NCBI RefSeq assembly: GCF_001280065.1
Contig: NZ_LGEA01000092.1
Span: forward strand, 62,001 to 126,000
Length of the DNA: 64,000 nucleotides
Direction: 5' to 3'
Origin: Streptomyces sp. NRRL B-1140
GTDB lineage: Bacteria; Actinomycetota; Actinomycetes; Streptomycetales; Streptomycetaceae
Position 1 is the first letter of the stretch. Every line of letters begins with the position of its first letter. A model generated the notes under the pieces. That model made no database searches and was not told where the DNA came from. It worked only from the letters and a program-made list of their open reading frames with translations. The position numbers and the translations under genes are program-made. Below, one piece after another: positions 40,098 to 48,310 of the stretch.

Positions 40098-40607
40098 CTA
40101 CGGCACGGCGGGAATATCCACTTCCTGCCCCTGCCCCTGCTCCCTCACCGGTTCCTTCGCTACCGGTTCTTCCCCTGGGGCACCACCGCCGTCGGTGTCG
40201 GGACCACCGCCGCGCTGCCGACCCCCGCCCCGGGCTCGCTCCATCAACTGGCGGACCACGAGGACCAGTTCGGCGGGCTCGAAGGGTTTGGCGAGGAAGG
40301 CGTCGACGCCCACTTCAAGCCCGGCCTCGATCTCGTGGTGGCTGCAGGCGCTGACGATGGCGAGGGGCGTGTCCCGGGTCCGCGGGTCAGCCCGGAGGCG
40401 AGCGGCGGTCCGCAGCCCGTCCAGCCGGGGCATGACGACATCGAGGGTCACGACATCGGGCCGCACGTGATGCACGACATCGAGACACTCGGCACCATCG
40501 GCCGCGGTCACGACCTCCAGCCCCTCAAGCTCGAGGTTGACCCTGATCAACTGCCGGATGACCTTGTTGTCGTCCACAACAAGCACCCGACCCGACGCGC
40601 CTGGCAC
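40098..40607 (-). CDS. Orphan single-domain response regulator
   Basis: A 169-residue receiver domain with no output domain. It has VLVVDDNKVIRQL, phosphoacceptor Asp in DVVTLDVVMPRLDG, the Ser/Thr position in AIVSACSH and Lys in FLAKPFEPAEL. The last 40 residues are a Gly/Glu/Gln-rich tail. The GTG at 40607 is chosen because the family begins near MPGASGRVLVVDD; there is no clear ribosome site, so it may be leaderless. No kinase is adjacent. The gap to the preceding gene (39867-40097) holds only a 14-bp direct repeat GGTGGACGCTGCCC at 40009 and 40041. Confidence 0.88.
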   Translation of the reverse strand: MPGASGRVLVVDDNKVIRQLIRVNLELEGLEVVTAADGAECLDVVHHVRPDVVTLDVVMPRLDGLRTAARLRADPRTRDTPLAIVSACSHHEIEAGLEVGVDAFLAKPFEPAELVLVVRQLMERARGGGRQRGGGPDTDGGGAPGEEPVAKEPVREQGQGQEVDIPAVP

Positions 40608-40771
40608 AACTCGAGAGTAGGTCGGCCCCGGCCATCGCGTCCGGGTTTTCCCCACTTCCACCCCGCACGAGCGACCCGGACCCCCCGCCCCGACAGCGGA
40701 AACCCGTTCATGACCACCCCGAGGGAGCTGGTAGTGTTCTACCCGTCGCCGCGAGCAATCGCGACGCACAC

Positions 40772-40843
40772 GCCCCCGTAGCTCAGGGGATAGAGCAACG
40801 GCCTCCGGAGCCGTGTGCGCAGGTTCGAATCCTGCCGGGGGCA
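40772..40843 (+). tRNA. tRNA-Arg (anticodon CCG)
   Basis: A full cloverleaf: acceptor GCCCCCG/CGGGGGC, D arm with AGCTCAGGGGATAGAGC, anticodon arm ACGGC-CTCCGGA-GCCGT giving anticodon CCG (reads CGG), and T arm GCAGG-TTCGAAT-CCTGC. The CCA end is not encoded. It is the integration target of the mobile element: its 3' half, from 40799 on, is repeated at 55757. A -10-like TAGTGT lies at 40732-40737. Confidence 0.97.
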
Positions 40844-40902
40844 CCTTGCATGAGGTGCCCAAAGACCCCGCCATCAGCGCTTTCGCTGGGACGGGGTCTT
40901 CG
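40799..40902. repeat. attL: 104-bp repeat copy beside the intact tRNA-Arg
   Basis: Identical to 55757-55860 except at 40819 (G here, T at 55777). It covers the tRNA from the anticodon stem to the 3' end, the downstream sequence and the tRNA terminator, a 9-bp stem AAGACCCCG/CGGGGTCTT (40862-40870, 40892-40900). Weaker similarity continues for another 40 bases. The integrase gene lies just inside. Confidence 0.95.
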
Positions 40903-41075
40903 CGTATGTGCAGGCGTGTGCCGCTCGGAGCGGCTGTATGTCGGGCGCCGTGGACTATCCGTGGACTGGCCACAGGCCAGGAACCCGCAGGTCAGGGCCG
41001 GAAAACGCCGAGACCCCCGAACCGTAGTCCAGGGGCCATCATGCCGCAGGTGCGCGTGTCGGAGGTCTGCCGGGA

Positions 41076-42482
41076 TCAAGTCCCGTCGCCGGGCTCGTCC
41101 TCCAGGCCGTCATCCTCACCGAGGAGCTCGGCGATCCGGCGGTTGGCCACGTCCTGGCGCCCGTCGAGGCACTTCGCGTACCGGCTCAGCAGCACTTCGA
41201 CGCTGTTGCCCGCGCGTTCCGCCACCTCGGTGGGGTCGACGCCGGCGTTGAGCCACGAGGAGAGCGCGGCGTGCCTCAGGTCGTACGGCCGAGCGGCCAG
41301 CGGCGAGGCCACCTGTTCCGGCGTGAGCGCCAGGTGCCGGGCCTCGTCCCAGACGCGCCAGTACGTAGTGGAGGCGACCACTCCCCCACGTTCGTTGGCG
41401 AACAGCCGCCCGTCCGTGGCAGTGCCGAACTCCTCGATGTGGGCGAGGAGCATGCGGACGAGGCGAGGCGGGATCGGGACGATGCGGGTTTCGTTCGCGG
41501 GGCGATTCTTAAGCCCGCGGTTGTCGTGAACCTCCCCGGTCCCGGTCCAGCGCTTCCCAACGGTCGGCCGGGTCTTCTCCAGGATCAGCGAACCCCACCC
41601 GGTCTCCGGCAGCGTGCAGTCCGGACGACGCAGCGCCACAGCTTCCGCCGGCCGAAGCCCACCGAAGTACATGCAGGCGAAGAGCGCGACCATGCGCCGT
41701 CCCCGGGCCCTGCGGTAACCGCCGACGTATGAGACGGCGGCCAGGAGCTCGCGTGCCTGCCGAGGGTTCACCACGACCCGGCGGTCGACTTCCTTGGTCA
41801 CCTTCGGCGGCTTCCACTTCACGAGCGTGACCGGGTTATCCGGGAGCTCCCCCAGTTCGACCGCGTACGCGAGGGCATTGAAGAGGACCGCCCGCTTGCG
41901 CCGCACCGTCTCGGCGGCCGCTGGAGCGCCCGACAGCTTGAGCTTGAGCGAGTCGAGGACGCGGCGGGTATCTGCCGGGTTCTTGAGCGTCGCCAACGGC
42001 AGCGAGGCCTTGGCCACCCATCGAAGAGCGTTCGCGATGTCGACCGGCGGAGCTTCCTCGTCCGAGGCTTGGACGACGAAAGCCCAGCCCCGCAGCGCAC
42101 GGCGCAAGACGTCGTCAGCAGGCCGCCCCGGGCGATCACCCAACAACTGAGTGGTGACGAGCGTCATCGTCTCGTTCAGGCTGTCGCGGGAGTTCGGAGC
42201 CGCGTGCGGCCACTTCATGGCGACGTACGCCCGTGCGAAGTCGTACCAGGTACGGGACGCTTTGACGGGTGCCATGGAGTCCGGCAGACCGGTTTCCGTG
42301 TCGAATGCCTCGCCCTTCTGCGCAGCCCGAAGAAGCTTGGCGCGGAAGTTGTCGGCGAGTGCCTTGGTCCGGAAGGTCTCGGAGAACGGCGGGGCGTCGG
42401 CAACCTTCCATCGCACGTCATAGGACGGCGTCTTGTAGGGCCGCTTGCGGATGCCCCACACCCTCACGTCATGCGACTTCAC
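41076..42482 (-). CDS. int: Tyrosine-family site-specific integrase
   Basis: A 468-residue tyrosine recombinase of the AICE type. The first catalytic Arg is in FGGLRPAEAVALRR. The second block reads RPYDLRHAALSSWLNAG, and the Tyr nucleophile is in LLSRYAKCLDG near the C-terminus. An AP2-like/SAM-like arm-binding N-terminus precedes. The GTG start (42482) overlaps the xis stop (GTGA). The gene ends 174 bases from the attL repeat, the standard place next to attP. Confidence 0.93.
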   Translation of the reverse strand: MKSHDVRVWGIRKRPYKTPSYDVRWKVADAPPFSETFRTKALADNFRAKLLRAAQKGEAFDTETGLPDSMAPVKASRTWYDFARAYVAMKWPHAAPNSRDSLNETMTLVTTQLLGDRPGRPADDVLRRALRGWAFVVQASDEEAPPVDIANALRWVAKASLPLATLKNPADTRRVLDSLKLKLSGAPAAAETVRRKRAVLFNALAYAVELGELPDNPVTLVKWKPPKVTKEVDRRVVVNPRQARELLAAVSYVGGYRRARGRRMVALFACMYFGGLRPAEAVALRRPDCTLPETGWGSLILEKTRPTVGKRWTGTGEVHDNRGLKNRPANETRIVPIPPRLVRMLLAHIEEFGTATDGRLFANERGGVVASTTYWRVWDEARHLALTPEQVASPLAARPYDLRHAALSSWLNAGVDPTEVAERAGNSVEVLLSRYAKCLDGRQDVANRRIAELLGEDDGLEDEPGDGT

Positions 42483-42673
42483 GCCGCCTCCGCGAGCCCG
42501 TGGAGCCAGGCGTCGAAGTCACTGCGCCAAACGCGGAGCTCACCATTCGGCAGCTTGATCGCTTCCGGAGCCTGCCCTAGCTCGCGCCAGCGGTAGAAGG
42601 TTCGGCGGGACACTCCGCCCAGCTCGGCGAGGATCTGCGGGACAGTCATCAGTTCGTCCCGTCGGCGGTCCAT
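42479..42673 (-). CDS. xis: Excisionase (helix-turn-helix)
   Basis: A 64-residue MerR-like/HTH_17 DNA-binding protein: VPQILAELGGVSRRTFYRWRELGQAP followed by LPNGELRVWRSDFDAWL, given here in parts as VSRRTFYRWRELG and ELRVWRSDFDAWL. It directs the integrase to excise the element. It overlaps int by 4 bases and the rep 3' end by 25 bases, so rep-xis-int is one translational unit, as in pSAM2. Confidence 0.9.
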   Translation of the reverse strand: MDRRRDELMTVPQILAELGGVSRRTFYRWRELGQAPEAIKLPNGELRVWRSDFDAWLHGLAEAA

Positions 42674-44010
42674 GTCGGTTCTCCTTCCGTTCCGGGGGCG
42701 GGTTCGAGAGATGCGGCCAGCCAGGCTTCGGTGTCGGACAGGCCGGTTCCGGCGAAGACCCAGTGCGCGAGGACGTAGGTCGTCTCGGGCTCGGGGCCGT
42801 TGGGTGTTGCGGCTTGGGCGCGGCGCCACTGGGCGCGTGCGTCGCGGAGGGCGCCGAGAGTGGTTGAGTAGCGGCGGGACTTGGTGGAGAAGTGGCCGCG
42901 GAAGCCGAGCATGTGAGCCCAGGCGCGCAGGCGGAGGCGTTCGAGGTCCTTGCGTGCGCCGAGGAACCAGGCGGTGCGGATGAGGCGGCGGGCGTGGTCG
43001 CTGATGTCGAGCTGGGCGAGTTCGGCGGCGAACTTGAGCGGGCGGTCGAGAGCTCCTGTCGCCGTCTCGGCGCCTTTGGTGGCGTACTTGGCGATGTAGG
43101 CGGCGACAGCCCGTTCGGTCAGCTCCTGGCCGCCGTCGAAGTCGGCCGAGCGGATGGTGCGTACGTCGAGCTGGCGACCGAAGGTGAAGGCGTGGGCGCG
43201 GCCATCGATGGTCGGGCCGTCCACCCGGACCTTGGCGGTGGCCGCCCGGATGGCGTCCGTGAGCAGCTCGGCGGTTGCCCACACAGGAGGTGGAGTGTCG
43301 CCGCCGCTGGGGCCGTCGATGCGGATGACGGCGTGGAAGTGGACTGCGCCACGCTTCTGGTACTCGGCGACCTTGGCGAAGGACACTCGGGCGTGCTCGC
43401 GGAAGCGCCGCTGGGAGAGGCCGGCGCGCTTGGCGACTTCTCGGCGCAGGTAGGTGGAGAAGCGCCGCCAGAGTGGACCGGCGTGGGCGTTCCAGAGCAC
43501 CGCGGCTTCGTAGTCGTAGGTGTCCGGGTCGAGCGCGGTGCCGAGTGCCTCGTCGTCCTGGTCGTGGTGAGTGCCGCAGCGGCACGGGCGCCCGCTGGAG
43601 GGACGGTTGTGGACCGGGCCGAAGCTCGGCGCGGTGAAGGTGGCGAACACGCGCGGGTGGGCGGCGACGTGTTCGGGGATGCCCTTGCCGCCGCGCAGGC
43701 CGGAGGTGATCAGGTGGAAGGTGTCGCGGCGGTAGACCTCGGCGCAGGCGGCGCAGCGGGTCGTGCGGCGGTTGTTGCAGCGGACGAGGAGCTGTCCGGC
43801 CGGGAGGCTGGTCGAGTCGAGGCGGTGGAGGAGGTTGCCGATCTCGCCGGTCGTGGTGTCGACGTGGTACTCGGTGCGGTGGCCGTCGAGGCGGATCGGG
43901 TTGGTGCAGCCGCCGAGTCCGGAGAGCTGGCGGAGGATACCCGGCAATGTGCCCTGCGCGGCCAGGTTCGCGAGTTCCGGGAGTGGGGCCGGAGTGGTGC
44001 GGGTGAAGAT
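42649..44010 (-). CDS. Replication initiator (RepSA-like)
   Basis: A ~453-residue replication protein of the pSAM2 RepSA type, expected to nick a double-strand origin for rolling-circle-like replication. It has the Cys-rich segment LLVRCNNRRTTRCAACAEVYRRDTFHL, cited by RCAACAEVYRRDTF, the AVHFHAVIR motif with paired His of HUH-like proteins, and VAAYIAKYATKGAE with a candidate nicking Tyr. The start is odd: the first usual start codon is TTG 43947, which removes the conserved-looking PELANLAAQGTLPGILRQL lead. An ATC at 44010 preceded by AAGGGG at proper spacing restores it. See findings. Confidence 0.85.
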   Translation of the reverse strand: MFTRTTPAPLPELANLAAQGTLPGILRQLSGLGGCTNPIRLDGHRTEYHVDTTTGEIGNLLHRLDSTSLPAGQLLVRCNNRRTTRCAACAEVYRRDTFHLITSGLRGGKGIPEHVAAHPRVFATFTAPSFGPVHNRPSSGRPCRCGTHHDQDDEALGTALDPDTYDYEAAVLWNAHAGPLWRRFSTYLRREVAKRAGLSQRRFREHARVSFAKVAEYQKRGAVHFHAVIRIDGPSGGDTPPPVWATAELLTDAIRAATAKVRVDGPTIDGRAHAFTFGRQLDVRTIRSADFDGGQELTERAVAAYIAKYATKGAETATGALDRPLKFAAELAQLDISDHARRLIRTAWFLGARKDLERLRLRAWAHMLGFRGHFSTKSRRYSTTLGALRDARAQWRRAQAATPNGPEPETTYVLAHWVFAGTGLSDTEAWLAASLEPAPGTEGEPTWTADGTN

Positions 44011-44105
44011 GGCGTTTCCCCTTCTGACTGGCTCGGTCGGGAGGAGCAGGCCCCGGGGTGGCGAGATGCTTGGTCGTGTGCCGCCGCCCCGGAGGCCAGC
44101 GCGGT

Positions 44106-44351
44106 TCAGCGGCGGTGGTGGTCGCGGAGCATGGAGCGCAGGACGACGGCGGCCACGGCAACGGAGATGGCCGTCACGGCGACGGCGGCCAGGAGCGCGG
44201 TGAGGACGACCCCGCCGACGACCAGGGCCACGACGGTCTTCTGATCGATGGAGACCGACGGGAGCGAGCGCCGTACGGGCGCCGGCTCGGTCGGGGTGTG
44301 GGTGTGCGCGGGCGGCGGGGTCGGGCTGTCGGGGTACTTCGGGAGGAACAC
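44106..44351 (-). CDS. Small membrane protein of AICE (81 aa)
   Basis: An 81-residue protein with a Pro/Thr-rich N-terminus and one long hydrophobic stretch (VVALVVGGVVLTALLAAVAV and on), ending in RSMLRDHHRR. Small membrane proteins at this place in AICEs are thought to aid spread between mycelial compartments. A predicted regulator site sits 18 bases upstream, so it may open the rep-xis-int operon. Confidence 0.7.
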   Translation of the reverse strand: MFLPKYPDSPTPPPAHTHTPTEPAPVRRSLPSVSIDQKTVVALVVGGVVLTALLAAVAVTAISVAVAAVVLRSMLRDHHRR

Positions 44352-44368
44352 GGTTCCCTCTCCTTATC

Positions 44369-44384
44369 TACTCGTCTAGGTGTG
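44369..44384. promoter_or_regulatory. Predicted GntR operator upstream of the rep module
   Basis: TACTCGTCTAGGTGTG shares ACTCGTCTA with the sites next to the regulator gene. It overlaps the stop codon of the 64-residue gene and precedes the 81-residue gene, implying an internal promoter under regulator control. Confidence 0.6.
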
Positions 44385-44570
44385 TGAGCCGTTTATGACG
44401 GTCACGCCGGAGCGCGTGCCGGACTCGATTGCGGGTGCCAGGAAGGTGCGGGAGAGCCAGAAGCCGAAGAGGGCGATCAGGACGACGATCCAGACGCGGA
44501 CGCCGAGGAACCTGACTGCTCCCCAGGCGAAGAAGCCGAGGACGACGACAAGCGGCAGGCTGACGGTCAC
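44376..44570 (-). CDS. Small hydrophobic spread-type protein (64 aa)
   Basis: A 64-residue protein, mostly two membrane helices (LPLVVVLGFFAWGAVRFLGV and VWIVVLIALFGFWLSRTFLA). It fits the short hydrophobic Spd proteins of AICEs but has no decisive motif. Confidence 0.65.
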   Translation of the reverse strand: MTVSLPLVVVLGFFAWGAVRFLGVRVWIVVLIALFGFWLSRTFLAPAIESGTRSGVTVINGSHT

Positions 44571-44585
44571 GGGGCGAGGGTCCTT

Positions 44586-44777
44586 TCAGCGCACGTGGCA
44601 ACGGTGAGTGCGGGCGGCCAGCTCGGCGGCGGCGCGGCCGTCGTAGTCGGTGGAGAAGCCGCAGCGGGGGGCGGTGCAGGCTGCGGTGTGCTTCTCCTGG
44701 CCCCGGCCGTCGTAGTACGTGCCGACCCGGACGGGGCCGATGCGGACGACGTTGCGGAAGCGGCGATTGGCGCTCAC
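44586..44777 (-). CDS. Mobile element transfer protein (63 aa)
   Basis: A 63-residue basic protein with conserved Cys and His (TAACTAPRCGFSTDY and RTHRCHVR), which could bind a metal. This is the small 'mobile element transfer protein' typical next to spdB in Streptomyces AICEs; its exact role in transfer is not known. It begins 10 bases after the spdB stop. Confidence 0.8.
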   Translation of the reverse strand: MSANRRFRNVVRIGPVRVGTYYDGRGQEKHTAACTAPRCGFSTDYDGRAAAELAARTHRCHVR

Positions 44778-44787
44778 GAGGTCTCCT

Positions 44788-45456
44788 TCAGAGGTGGGTG
44801 GCGATGGCTTCGGCCATGGGTTCGGGGACGCCGAGGCGGGCGCGGAGCGTTGGGGTGTCGATGAGTGTTCCGGTGCGGGTGTGGTGTTCGGCGGCGACCT
44901 TGCGGGCGTGGGTGACCAGGGCGGCCGGAACGGGCAAGGCGGGACGCTCGGGCGGCTCGTGCTCGTCGGCGGGTTGGGGTGGGGCTTGTTCGGCGGCCGG
45001 GCATACAGGCGGCTCGGGACGGGCTTCTGGTGCCTCCGCGGAGTCGTGGACCTCGTTGTCCTTGTCGGGGTCGGCGGCCTGGTGGAGCGTTGTCGGTGCG
45101 GAGTGCGCGAGCAGCGTGCCGCCGAGGAAGGCGACCGCAGGCCAGCCCGCGACGAGGATGCGCAGCCAGGCCGGGACGTGGTTCAGGTCGAGGAGGCCGG
45201 CGGTGGCGACGTTGGCTCCGAGGGAGGCGGTGAGGGCGATGACGAACCAGCACCACCCGGCCGCTTTGGCTTCCCCGGACCGCAGTCGGCGCCAGGCGGC
45301 GACGAGCAGCAGGTCGACCGAGATCGGGTAGGCCCACGCCTTCCACCCGTCCTGTCCGGCCGCCGAGGCGATGTCGTGCAGGTGGGCGAAGGACAGCGCG
45401 GCGGCGATGACGGCTTGGATGAGCACCGCGTCAACGCGGGCCAGTTGGGCGCGCAT
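44788..45456 (-). CDS. spdB: SpdB-like spread protein (DUF2637)
   Basis: A 222-residue protein. About four membrane helices (VLIQAVIAAALSFAHLHDIA ... LVAGWPAVAFLGGTLLAHSA) are followed by a Pro/Glu-rich linker and a helical C-terminus with LRARLGVPEPMAEAIA. DUF2637 proteins act with Tra in intramycelial plasmid spread. The ATG at 45456 is chosen because GGAAGGAG lies 6 bases upstream; the open frame to 45516 lacks one. Confidence 0.87.
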   Translation of the reverse strand: MRAQLARVDAVLIQAVIAAALSFAHLHDIASAAGQDGWKAWAYPISVDLLLVAAWRRLRSGEAKAAGWCWFVIALTASLGANVATAGLLDLNHVPAWLRILVAGWPAVAFLGGTLLAHSAPTTLHQAADPDKDNEVHDSAEAPEARPEPPVCPAAEQAPPQPADEHEPPERPALPVPAALVTHARKVAAEHHTRTGTLIDTPTLRARLGVPEPMAEAIATHL

Positions 45457-45540
45457 GATGCGGCTCCTTCCGGGTTCAGGCATGCGAGGGGTAGGGACCT
45501 GGCGTGAGGCGGTCACGCCGACCGGGGATGGTGGAGGAGG

Positions 45541-46917
45541 TCAGCCGGTAGCCGGGCGGGGTTCGGCGACGGGGGCCGGAGACTCGACCGGCCGTATGGC
45601 CACCTCGGGCAGGAAGGGCTTGAGCCCAGGCACGTCCGGCACCACGTGTGCGGAGTCTCGGCAGGCCGCCGCCGCATCGCTGAGGGACAGGTACGGGGTC
45701 CGGATGCGTGACCAGCCGCCGGAGGTGTCACCAGCTACGGCCAGGCCGGGGCGTTCAGGTGCGATGGCGCAGGCAGCCGAGACGGCTTCGGGTGCGATGT
45801 CGCCGAGCGCCATCTTCGCGGAGGCTTCGTCGTTCACTCGGTGGCAGACGCGGCCGGTCAACTGGGCTCGCAACATGGTCGCGCCCTTGCCCAGCTCGGC
45901 GCCGAAGCGCTGTCCGCAGACCTCTAGGTAGATGCCGGCCGCGCGGCCGAGCTGGGCGAGGCGAATGAGCTGGGTGACCATCTCGTCCCGGCGTTCCTCG
46001 TCCTTCCTGGTGGCGACGAGGAACAGTTCAGCGACCTCGTCTACGAACAGCACCAGAGGGACGGGACGTTCGGACTCGGGCAGTCCCCAGATGTCGGAGG
46101 TAATCTCTTCGGCCGGGGTATCCGGGGCGATGCCTTGCCGGGCCTTGATCAGGTCGTAGCGGTCCTCCATTTCCTTCACGAGCACGGGCAGCAGCTCGGC
46201 TGCCTGCTCCGGTTCGGTCGCCAGCGCGGAGAGGCGGGACGCGAACGGCGCCAGCTCCACACCGCGCTTGCAGTCGATGCCGACGAGGGCGACCGGCTGA
46301 GGGGCGAGCCCGGCGATCAGGTGCCGCAGGTACATGGATTTACCTGACAGCGTCGCGCCGAGGGTGAGTTGGTGGGGTACGGCCCGGTAGTCGCGTACGA
46401 ACGGCATGGCATCCTCCCGCAGCGCCACCGGCACCTGGAGGAACTCGGCGTCCACCTTGCGAGGCATACGCACCTGCCGCAGAACGTCGAAGCCGACCAG
46501 CCGCAGTTCGACCACACCAGGCTTGACCGTCGAGACGTACACGGCGTGAACGCCCCAGGCGTGCCGCAGTCGTTCCGCCGAGGCGGCGACGTCGGCCGGT
46601 TCCTGCCCCGGAGCGAGCCGCAGACGGAGCCGCAGCCCGGTCGAGGTGGGGCGGATGATGCCCCGACGCGGCGGTACGGGACGAACTTCACGGCGAGTGG
46701 TGGCCTTGACCGCCAGCATCCGCAGCCGGGACGGAGCCACGGTCAGGCCGCAGGCCTCCATGACCGAGCCGTACGAGCTGAGCAGCCGGGCCGTGGATAT
46801 CGGCAGGCCGACTGTGGACCAGTACAGGCCGGGATGCTTGGCCCGGGCGTAGGCGGCCCCGCCGCCGAGTGCGGCGACAGGACCACCCACTTCCAGGAGC
46901 GTCGTCAGATCGGTCAT
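45541..46917 (-). CDS. tra: FtsK/SpoIIIE-type DNA translocase (Tra)
   Basis: A 458-residue conjugative translocase of the TraB/TraSA class, a hexameric ATPase that moves double-stranded DNA between cells. An N-terminal hydrophobic segment (LEVGGPVAALGGGAAYA) is followed by Walker A GATLSGKS, the following LVGIDCKRGVELAPF and Walker B VPLVLFVDEVAEL. This single protein suffices for transfer in this type of element (known for TraB). The start overlaps the stop of the 118-residue gene by one base (TGATG). Confidence 0.92.
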   Translation of the reverse strand: MTDLTTLLEVGGPVAALGGGAAYARAKHPGLYWSTVGLPISTARLLSSYGSVMEACGLTVAPSRLRMLAVKATTRREVRPVPPRRGIIRPTSTGLRLRLRLAPGQEPADVAASAERLRHAWGVHAVYVSTVKPGVVELRLVGFDVLRQVRMPRKVDAEFLQVPVALREDAMPFVRDYRAVPHQLTLGATLSGKSMYLRHLIAGLAPQPVALVGIDCKRGVELAPFASRLSALATEPEQAAELLPVLVKEMEDRYDLIKARQGIAPDTPAEEITSDIWGLPESERPVPLVLFVDEVAELFLVATRKDEERRDEMVTQLIRLAQLGRAAGIYLEVCGQRFGAELGKGATMLRAQLTGRVCHRVNDEASAKMALGDIAPEAVSAACAIAPERPGLAVAGDTSGGWSRIRTPYLSLSDAAAACRDSAHVVPDVPGLKPFLPEVAIRPVESPAPVAEPRPATG

Positions 46918-47273
46918 CAGGCAGCGGCCCCGGAGGCGGCCGGGAACGCGGCCGGAGTTACGGCGGCGGCGCGGAAGGCGATGCCGTGCCGCTGCTGACC
47001 GTTGAAGACGCTCTCCCACGGGCGGGCCACCAGCCCCGGCAGCGAGACCGGAGCACCGAGCGTCAGCCCCTCGGAGACTCCACTCTCAGGAACGGTGACC
47101 TTGATCAACGAGGACTCGCCGTCCTCCAGGTAGACGACGCCCATGGTCATCAGGGCTTCACCGCTGGTCGCGTCCTTGGCGATCTCGCCCGTCTGCCGGT
47201 CGCGGACCTTGGGCTCGGGGGCCTCGGTCAGCAGGATCGTTGCGGCGGAGGTCTCTACACGGATGGTGCGCAA
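46917..47273 (-). CDS. Conserved AICE protein of unknown function (118 aa)
   Basis: A 118-residue soluble protein with beta-rich sequence (ATILLTEAPEPKVRDRQTGE ... VSLPGLVARPWESVF), which might be an OB-like single-strand-binding fold, though this is a guess. It starts at TTG 47273 with GGGAAGAAG upstream. It is the first gene after the double operator region and is coupled to tra, so it probably takes part in transfer or replication. Confidence 0.7.
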   Translation of the reverse strand: MRTIRVETSAATILLTEAPEPKVRDRQTGEIAKDATSGEALMTMGVVYLEDGESSLIKVTVPESGVSEGLTLGAPVSLPGLVARPWESVFNGQQRHGIAFRAAAVTPAAFPAASGAAA

Positions 47274-47287
47274 GACTTCTTCCCATC

Positions 47288-47303
47288 TACTCGTCTATAC
47301 AAG
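47288..47303. promoter_or_regulatory. Predicted GntR operator 1 (tra operon)
   Basis: TACTCGTCTATACAAG, 15 bases upstream of the tra-operon start codon. It shares ACTCGTCTATAC with the next site. Confidence 0.65.
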
Positions 47304-47361
47304 ATGCGGCGTTCGAACCCGATCTCCGGGAACGACGACCACCTTGCCACACAACTTGCCC

Positions 47362-47377
47362 ACTCGTCTATACGAGT
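47362..47377. promoter_or_regulatory. Predicted GntR operator 2 (palindromic)
   Basis: ACTCGTCTATACGAGT is the best palindrome of the set: arms ACTCGT/ACGAGT around CTAT. It lies between the regulator gene and the tra operon. A further half site TGTACGAGT occurs at 47391-47399. Confidence 0.7.
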
Positions 47378-47438
47378 AAGCCTGTTGGGGTGTACGAGTT
47401 CGGGCAGGCAGCCCCGCGCACCACCGCCGATCAGGCGT

Positions 47439-48227
47439 TCACGTCGCCGGAAGCTGGTACGACAGCACGTACGCGTCCGCAGCCATGACTGTGTCGCAGA
47501 CCTCCACGGCCCGCCCCTCCTGGTCGAACGCGGTGCGGATCAGGTGAATGACCGGCACACCGGAGGCCAGCCGCAGCGTCCGCACCTCATCAGGCGAGGG
47601 CATCCGGGCACGGATCTCTTCCTCGAAGTGGTCGAGGCGGTGCCCCAGCTCCTCAAGCCGGGCATAGATGCCACCGGGCCCGGGGTTCGGCTCAGCGATC
47701 GGTGTACCGCGCGCGATGTCGAGCGGCAGATACGAGGTGGCGAACTCCACCGGCCGCCCGTCCAGCAGATACCGGCGACGCCGGGCCAGCACCCGCCGCA
47801 CGGACCCAAGCCGGGTGGAGACATCCTGACTGGCCTTCTCCTCCTTCACCTCCAGGCTGTCCACCTGCGGGTGACTGCCGGCAGCGTCGGCCTCCACGAT
47901 GAACGCGGACTTCCCCTGCTCGCGATGACGCCGGGCGAACCGGTCTGAGGCGAGACGCCGTACAGGCGGGCGTGGTCGCACGAAGACGCCCTTGCCGTGC
48001 TCGGCGTGCACCAGGCCCTCGCCCTGGAGGACGGAGAAGGAGTTTCGAACCGTCATACGGGAAACCCCGTAATGCTCGACAAGCTCCGCTTCCGAAGGCA
48101 GCTTTTCGCCCTCCTTGAATCGCCCACGGTCGATGGCCTCGCGCAACTGGTCGGCGATCTGCCGAAAGACCGCACGATCGCTCGTGGGATCGAGGTCGCC
48201 GAGGAGGCCGGAGGAAAGAGAGGGCAC
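47439..48227 (-). CDS. GntR-family (HutC type) regulator, KorSA-like
   Basis: A 262-residue regulator with an N-terminal winged helix (KLPSEAELVEHYGVSRMTVR and on, about residues 44-75) and a C-terminal UTRA ligand domain. It resembles KorSA, the pSAM2 repressor of the transfer and replication switch. The gene lies between operator-like sites on both sides and divergently from nudix, so it likely represses tra, nudix, the rep module and itself. Confidence 0.9.
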   Translation of the reverse strand: MPSLSSGLLGDLDPTSDRAVFRQIADQLREAIDRGRFKEGEKLPSEAELVEHYGVSRMTVRNSFSVLQGEGLVHAEHGKGVFVRPRPPVRRLASDRFARRHREQGKSAFIVEADAAGSHPQVDSLEVKEEKASQDVSTRLGSVRRVLARRRRYLLDGRPVEFATSYLPLDIARGTPIAEPNPGPGGIYARLEELGHRLDHFEEEIRARMPSPDEVRTLRLASGVPVIHLIRTAFDQEGRAVEVCDTVMAADAYVLSYQLPAT

Positions 48228-48241
48228 GTGTACTCCTTTAG

Positions 48242-48257
48242 GTATCTAGACGAGTGG
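48242..48257. promoter_or_regulatory. Predicted GntR operator in the regulator-nudix divergent region
   Basis: GTATCTAGACGAGTGG contains TAGACGAGT, the complement of the core ACTCGTCTA. It lies 14 bases before the regulator start codon and upstream of nudix, so it can control both. Confidence 0.6.
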
Positions 48258-48310
48258 GCGAGCTTTGTTGCTACGGTGGAGAGCCTAGCCATCCGAGAGG
48301 GCAGAGGAAC

